DNA of 64,000 nt, taken from Plantago ovata (taxonomy: Eukaryota > Streptophyta > Magnoliopsida > Lamiales > Plantaginaceae). Below are positions 58,873 to 64,000 of this stretch, in pieces. The stretch lies in contig CM051455.1 in the NCBI GenBank assembly GCA_028274465.1, forward strand, positions 129,924,096 through 129,988,095, read 5' to 3'. The notes beneath the pieces were generated by a model that was not told where the DNA came from, searched no databases, and worked only from the letters and a program-made list of their open reading frames with translations. A program made the position numbers and the translations under genes. Numbering within the stretch: position 1 is the stretch's first letter; each line of letters begins with the position of its first letter.

Positions 58873-61800
58873 ATGGCTACTGATGATGATATCAGTAAAC
58901 TCACAAACCTGAACGACAAGAAGGATGAGAATGATCTCTCCAAGTCAAAGACACCAATTTATGATCTCAATGATCCTTATGGTCCCTTCTGTCTTGGACC
59001 GGCCGACACAGCTACTTCTGTTGTCATAGAGCCACAACTCACAAACTCATCAACTTCTCAGATCAATGCCGTTTCATCCAACAATTTCACACAGAATCTC
59101 ACTGATAAAGAGTGGGCAAGTAATACTGTGAATCATGTTTTTAATAATTTTAATCGTGTTATTTGGATTCTTGATTCAGGAGCATCTGATCACATTATTT
59201 ATTCACCATCATTATACACTCACAACATTAGAAATGTTGTTTCACAAGTACAATTACCAACTCAACAGTTCACAGTGGTAACTCATATTGGTGACATTCT
59301 TATTGAAAAGAATGTCATACTCCGAAATGTACTTTGTGTGCCATCATTCAAAGTCAATTTACTTGCTGTTTCTCGATTGACTGATGATAATGATATCTCT
59401 ATTGTATTTAACAAAGATCATTGCAAAATGCAAATGAACTCTTCAAAGGAGGAGATTGGCAGGATCAGAATTGAACATGGTCTTTATTATGTTAGCCTGC
59501 ATCCCTTGACTTTTTCACAACTACATCAATGTCATCGGCCAAATAAGGAATTGTGGCATTCTAGATTAGGACACATTCCAGTTACAAAGCTCAAGTTGAT
59601 TGAGCAATTTTCTCCTATTGTAACAAGCATTGATGTACAAGCTTGTGATGTCTGTAGCAAGGCTAAACACAAGAAAATTCCTTTTCCAGTGAATGAACAC
59701 TGTTCTAGTTATTCTATTCTTGAACTTTTACATATAGATATTTGGGGTCCTTTTTCCCAAACAGCATTGAATGGTCACAGATTTTTCTTAACTATTGTCG
59801 ATGATTATTCTCGACTGACTTGGACCTATCTCATGAAATACAAATCTGATGTAGCTACCATTTTACCTAATTTCATTAATCTCATAGCTACACAATTCAA
59901 TAAAACAGTTAAAATCATAAGAACTGATAATGGAGTCGAATTTCAATTAGACTCTTTCTATAACAGTACTGGTATTCTCCATCAAAAGACTTGTGTTTAC
60001 ACTCCACAACAAAATGGAGTAGTTGAGAGAAAACATCAAACTCTCCTCAATGTAGCCCGAGCATTGATATTTCAGGCCGAACTTCCTCTTAAGTTTTGGG
60101 GAGATGCTGTTCTAACAGCAACACACTTGATTAATCGAATACCTTCCGTTGTTATCAACAATGATACACCATATGAAAGGTTCTTTGGAAAGAAACCAGA
60201 TTATTCACACATACGCACATTTGGGTGCTTAACATATGGGGCGTCCATATCACAACTTCGCCACAAATTCAGTCCAAGATCCAGAAAAGCCATTTTTATT
60301 GGCTATCCGGCAAATATCAAGGGTTATAAATTGTATGATCTTGATAATAAGGTCACTTTCATCTCAAGAGATGTAGTTTTTCATGAGCAAATATTTCCTT
60401 TTCGAAAGGATCATTCATTCTCTGACTCATGTGACTCTACACGATCTGAGACATTCCAAGATAATTTGTTTATCCCTGATATACGCACTTCATTAAAACA
60501 TAATGACAGTATATCTCATTCTGAGGATCAGGTCGTTCCCGAGAACAATTCTACCGAGACCTCTGTTCCTAGTTCACCACGTGATCAGGCACACTCTCCT
60601 TCGCCTGTTCCTAATTCACCCTCTCTTTCTTCATCACCACAAATGAACGATAATCATCATGATCCTGAACCTTCTGAGTTGCAAGAACAACCAGAATCAA
60701 TCACATCTCTTCGCAAATCTACTAGAGAGAAACAAAAGAGCGTTTGGCTCAAAGATTTTCACTGTGCAGAATTGAAGAAAGGCACAAGACAAGCCACTCA
60801 ATCTAGCACAGCATATCCCATTTCCATGTATCTATCATATGATAGACTTTCAGAAAATCAAAAGGCTTTCTCCATCTCATTATCTATTCTTGAGGAACCA
60901 CGAAGTTTCCAGGAAGCAATCAAATACCCCCAATGGAGACAAGCCATTCAAGAAGAGCTGGATGCAATGCACCATAACAATACCTGGAGCATCACTACAC
61001 TTCCACAAGGACACAAAGCAGTAGGATGCAAGTATGTCTTCAAAACTAAATTAAAATCCGATGGTAGCCTTGACAAATACAAGGCTCGGTTAGTAGCACA
61101 AGGATTTACACAACAACATGGACTGGATTACAGTGAGACATTTAGTCCTGTTGCTAAACTCACCACGGTTAAGATTTTTTTGGCTCTAGCTGCACAGCAC
61201 AATTGGAGGCTTTCCCAGCTAGATGTTCATAATGCCTTTCTTAATGGTGATCTCGATGAGGACATTTACATGAAATTACCTCCTGGATACACCATTAAGG
61301 GGGAATCCTTAGCGAATAAAGTGTGTAAACTCAACAAATCAATTTATGGGCTAAAGCAAGCCTCCAGACAATGGAACATGAAGTTCACTAATTCACTCAT
61401 TCAATATGGTTTTGTTCAGTCCAAGCATGATTATTCACTCTTCACTAAGAGAACAGAGAAAAGCTACTTGGTACTCCTAGTATATGTTGATGACATTTTG
61501 CTAGGAGGAACTAACTCTGATGAACTGAACAAAACAAAAGAGTACTTAAGACAACAATTCAAGATCAGAGATTTAGGGGAACCTAAATATTTCTTAGGAA
61601 TAGAAATTTCAAGATCAAGAGAAGGTATATATTTATGTCAGAGGAAATATACTCTGGAAATCATTCAAGAACATGGCTTGCTAGGATGCAAACCACTGAT
61701 CATTCCTATGGAGCAGAATCATCACATCCAAAAGGATGGAGATCCACTCAACAATCCAACTGAGTATAGAAAGATAGTTGGAAAATTAATTTATCTAACC

Positions 61801-62691
61801 TTAACGAGGCCAGACATCAGTTACTCGGTCAACATTCTCAGCCAGTACATGGAAAACCCCACAAAGGAACATATGGAGGTTGCACTGAAAGTGGTGAGAT
61901 ACTTGAAAGGAAATCCAGGACAGGGCATTCTACTGTCGTCACAAAGAAACCTGGAGCTGACAGCATTTGTAGATGCAGATTTTGATGGGTGTGTTGACAC
62001 TAGAAGATCTCTATCCGGGTACTGCATTTTCTTGGGGAAATCTCTCATTAATTGGAGAACCAAGAAACAAAATGTTGTTAGCAAGTCCTCTACAGAATCA
62101 GAATACAGAGCTATAGCTCATGCCACTTGTGAAATCATGTGGATTCATTATATCATGAAAGATTTTGGTTTTGAACAAAAACAACCCACGAAGTTGTATT
62201 GTGACAATCAGTCAGCAATTAGCCTGACTAAGAATCCTGTTTATCATGAGAAAACTAAACATATTGAGATCGATCAACATTTCATTAGAGAAAAGGTACA
62301 AAGTAAGATCATTGAAGTGATTTATGTCCACACTTCACAACAGCCGGCAGATATGTTCACTAAGGCTTTGCCATCAGAGAAGATTAAGTTCTTCATGGGC
62401 AAGATGGGAGTAATAAACATTTACTCTCATCTTGAGGGGGAATCTCAAGAAATGAAAGAAAGAAGAACGAGAACAGAAGTTAACATAGGAGTTGAGCCAG
62501 ACAACTCGGGAGTTAACATAGGAGTTGAGCAAGACAACACTGGAGTTAGCATAGGAGTTGAGCCAGAGCAGGTTAACTCCTTGGTCAACACCGCCATATT
62601 GAGAGAGTCCAGGTCTCATCAGGAAACTCCGGAAGAGTTTGAGAAGAAGAAAAGAGTTAGTTTAGGGCTGGAGACAGGCGTGTACATATAG
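58873..62691 (+). CDS. Copia Pol polyprotein (protease, integrase, RT, RNase H), gag absent
   Basis: An uninterrupted 1,272-residue frame. About 95 residues starting MATDDDISKLTNLNDKKDEN, including DLNDPYGPFCL typical of a gag N-terminus, lead directly into the protease WILDSGASDH (residue 98). Then come the GAG-pre-integrase zinc motif (LWHSRLGHIP ... CDVC, from 227), and the integrase core with Asp 289 (HIDIWGPF), Asp 352 (RTDNGVEF) and Glu 385 (VVERKH). RT follows with YVDDILLGG at 871, and RNase H with DADFDGC near 1034 and TESEYRA near 1077. All catalytic residues appear present. The frame runs 249 nt into the right LTR. The gag core between the N-terminal stub and protease seems deleted. 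Confidence 0.93.
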   Translation: MATDDDISKLTNLNDKKDENDLSKSKTPIYDLNDPYGPFCLGPADTATSVVIEPQLTNSSTSQINAVSSNNFTQNLTDKEWASNTVNHVFNNFNRVIWILDSGASDHIIYSPSLYTHNIRNVVSQVQLPTQQFTVVTHIGDILIEKNVILRNVLCVPSFKVNLLAVSRLTDDNDISIVFNKDHCKMQMNSSKEEIGRIRIEHGLYYVSLHPLTFSQLHQCHRPNKELWHSRLGHIPVTKLKLIEQFSPIVTSIDVQACDVCSKAKHKKIPFPVNEHCSSYSILELLHIDIWGPFSQTALNGHRFFLTIVDDYSRLTWTYLMKYKSDVATILPNFINLIATQFNKTVKIIRTDNGVEFQLDSFYNSTGILHQKTCVYTPQQNGVVERKHQTLLNVARALIFQAELPLKFWGDAVLTATHLINRIPSVVINNDTPYERFFGKKPDYSHIRTFGCLTYGASISQLRHKFSPRSRKAIFIGYPANIKGYKLYDLDNKVTFISRDVVFHEQIFPFRKDHSFSDSCDSTRSETFQDNLFIPDIRTSLKHNDSISHSEDQVVPENNSTETSVPSSPRDQAHSPSPVPNSPSLSSSPQMNDNHHDPEPSELQEQPESITSLRKSTREKQKSVWLKDFHCAELKKGTRQATQSSTAYPISMYLSYDRLSENQKAFSISLSILEEPRSFQEAIKYPQWRQAIQEELDAMHHNNTWSITTLPQGHKAVGCKYVFKTKLKSDGSLDKYKARLVAQGFTQQHGLDYSETFSPVAKLTTVKIFLALAAQHNWRLSQLDVHNAFLNGDLDEDIYMKLPPGYTIKGESLANKVCKLNKSIYGLKQASRQWNMKFTNSLIQYGFVQSKHDYSLFTKRTEKSYLVLLVYVDDILLGGTNSDELNKTKEYLRQQFKIRDLGEPKYFLGIEISRSREGIYLCQRKYTLEIIQEHGLLGCKPLIIPMEQNHHIQKDGDPLNNPTEYRKIVGKLIYLTLTRPDISYSVNILSQYMENPTKEHMEVALKVVRYLKGNPGQGILLSSQRNLELTAFVDADFDGCVDTRRSLSGYCIFLGKSLINWRTKKQNVVSKSSTESEYRAIAHATCEIMWIHYIMKDFGFEQKQPTKLYCDNQSAISLTKNPVYHEKTKHIEIDQHFIREKVQSKIIEVIYVHTSQQPADMFTKALPSEKIKFFMGKMGVINIYSHLEGESQEMKERRTRTEVNIGVEPDNSGVNIGVEQDNTGVSIGVEPEQVNSLVNTAILRESRSHQETPEEFEKKKRVSLGLETGVYI
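62434..62442 (+). promoter_or_regulatory. Polypurine tract
   Basis: GAGGGGGAA directly precedes the right LTR, in the position of the plus-strand primer. It also codes for part of the Pol C-terminus. Confidence 0.85.
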
Positions 62692-62830
62692 ATTTATTAG
62701 GGTTATAGTAGTATAAATAGCTAGCTATATCTTCCTTTGTAAATCACGTTTTATATACAATAGTTTTCTTACTTTCAATAAACTCAATTCACTTTATTTG
62801 TTCTGCTATGATTCTTAGCGTACTCTGAGA
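62443..62830 (+). repeat. Right LTR of the copia element
   Basis: I compared it base by base with the left LTR and found no difference over 388 bp. It is followed by the GATAT target duplicate at 62831. Confidence 0.95.
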
Positions 62831-62835
62831 GATAT

Positions 62836-63276
62836 GTAAATGAACTGAAAATACACTGAACACGACTAATCAATACACAAAGCCATCCGAACAAGTCTAA
62901 CAAAATGATCATCTAAGATTTTCTTCAAAGTTCAGACTATATCACAACTTCAACATTCCCAACTCACAAAAAGAGCAGTTGCTGCTAACGGATTTGACAG
63001 TGTTGCTTGCTATAATTAGAAAACCTTAAGCAGCACTGCCAGATCTCATTGTTCTTCCATAATATTTTACATAACTTAATTAAAACTGAACTACCATTAC
63101 TCGAAATCATTCAAATACATCAAAAAATAGCCACATAGGGCAACTATCCCATACATATAAACTAGGAGATTGTGACAATTGCCTAATATTGACAAAAGGG
63201 TTCTGCAATGTTCCCTTCCATATCGCTTTCACACACTAACTGCAGTTAAGCCAGGAATCTACTACCAAGTCACTGA
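62836..63276. other. Intergenic, no gene seen
   Basis: This is the pre-insertion continuation of the sequence left of 58000. It is AT-rich with no recognisable coding or repeat structure. Confidence 0.45.
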
Positions 63277-63960
63277 CTAGTGACTACCACGTCCTAAAAG
63301 ATTATCCATAAGTGGTATGCCATTCGGTACGTACGCAAACCATTTGGAGTATACATGTTCAGTAGCACCAGCGACTTCATGTTTAGTACACATCTTTAGC
63401 TTTGGATTGAAAGATGTTAGTTGAAGCACTCGTGTATCTGCAAAACTCTGGCAGGACATCAAGAGATCTTTGTTTCTTAGTGTTGTGGCAGGGTGAAGCA
63501 GAAACGGGCCCAGGTCGACTGGAACCCAGCTTGCCAATATGATTTCTCTGGACCACGATCCCACAACTCCGTATTCTTTCATTGTCCATACAACCACCTG
63601 AGTGTAATTAGAATTGTCAGCAAAACAAAGCTTGTCATCCCACAACGCCAAATGAATATTGGTCGGGTGACTGAACAATCCACGAGGGAGATGGATGTGG
63701 CGTCCTCGTTCTTCCTCAACATCAAAAGCAAGAATCAAACCGTGATTATTATCATCATCTATAGCAAGCAAGTGAACAGATCCATTCAGGGCAATATCCC
63801 ATCCCCATGTAATTCCATTGTGAAAGCAGCATCCTCAAAAGATCGCCATTTTTCGTCAGACTCCAACCGTGAGAATCTCACCATGGACCTTATGAGTAAG
63901 GTAATTTTTAACAACCCTGAGAACCTTGTACCTTATATTATCTACTATAATATAATATAA
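63277..63960 (-). pseudogene. F-box-associated (FBA) domain gene, broken and cut by the window end
   Basis: On the minus strand one frame reads YKVLRVVKNYLTHKVHGEIL, then GCCFHNGITWGWDIALNGSV, AFDVEEERGRHIHLP, ALWDDKLCFADNS and SWSREIILASWVP, ending at 63277. The order resembles the C-terminal FBA domain of plant SCF-type F-box proteins, which binds the substrate. Two in-frame TGA codons (63856-63858 and 63835-63837) interrupt it before the HNG segment. The best ATG-started piece covers only 63771-63277 (164 residues). The N-terminal F-box would lie beyond the window. An unrecognised intron could remove the stops, but no clear splice sites bracket both. Confidence 0.6.
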
Positions 63961-64000
63961 TATACTGTAGTAGTCTATATAATATATGTTCTCTTTTAGA

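Larger units (their letters stand above)
58005..62830 (+). mobile_element. Complete-ended Ty1/copia LTR retrotransposon without recognisable gag
   Basis: Two 388-bp direct LTRs (58005-58392 and 62443-62830), identical by eye, enclose a 4,050-bp interior. The 5-bp target duplication GATAT is intact (58000-58004 and 62831-62835). The interior has a tRNA-Met-type primer-binding site, one long pol frame and a purine tract before the right LTR. Identical LTRs and target site indicate a very recent insertion. Protease, integrase, reverse transcriptase and RNase H come in copia order. The gag region with its UBN2 and zinc-knuckle parts is missing, so it would need gag supplied from another element. 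Confidence 0.95.

Noticed and set aside
59926-60027. Shortened Asp-Glu spacing in the copia integrase
   Set aside because: The spacing is a few residues below the textbook D-X35-E, but plant copia elements vary here, so it is not reported as unusual.

Overview
The window is nuclear DNA from a flowering plant, most likely a eudicot. Genes have many GT-AG introns, intergenic DNA is AT-rich, and every recognisable protein is plant-type: vacuolar amino-acid transporters, NAC factors, the chloroplast translocon protein TIC236 and a plant histone H4 promoter octamer. Transposons of several classes are interleaved with the genes. The species cannot be named from the sequence alone.

Layout. 1-15 kb: a hAT-type MITE, then two same-strand AVT6-type amino-acid transporter genes (2885-4854 and 11602-13796) with the same five-exon structure, separated by a LINE remnant and other repeats. 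15-21 kb: an intronless NAC-domain cluster. Copy A (15322-16092) has a shifted C-terminus, copy B (18343-19022) is 5'-truncated and joined in frame to a LINE reverse-transcriptase segment, and copy C (19582-20826) is complete. 21-23.5 kb, minus strand: a decayed copy of the starch phosphatase gene LSF2, and a short RBBP6/MPE1-like zinc-knuckle plus RING protein without its N-terminal DWNN domain. 24-29 kb, minus: a 12-exon ribosome-biogenesis gene (NOP53) with a telo-box and site II elements upstream. 30.6-49.8 kb, minus: a complete 23-exon TIC236 (TamB-like) gene of 2,223 codons whose introns hold several MITEs and a perfect 91-bp palindrome. 50.6-54.5 kb: a decayed LINE on the minus strand interrupted by three different MITEs. 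54.6-55.3 kb: a Ty3/gypsy 5' fragment. 56.8 kb: histone H4. 58.0-62.8 kb: a young Ty1/copia element with two identical 388-bp LTRs, a 5-bp target duplication and an open pol, but no recognisable gag. 63.3-64 kb: the end of a broken F-box-associated gene.

The host genes are not an operon and show no shared pathway, apart from a loose plastid/starch link between TIC236 and the LSF2 relic. The most unusual items are the gag-less copia element with non-TG/CA LTR ends, the LINE-NAC in-frame junction, and the palindrome with flanking direct repeats in a TIC236 intron. I found no convincing novel multi-gene system. All exon boundaries were assigned by eye from splice sites, reading phase and recalled homology, with no transcript data.
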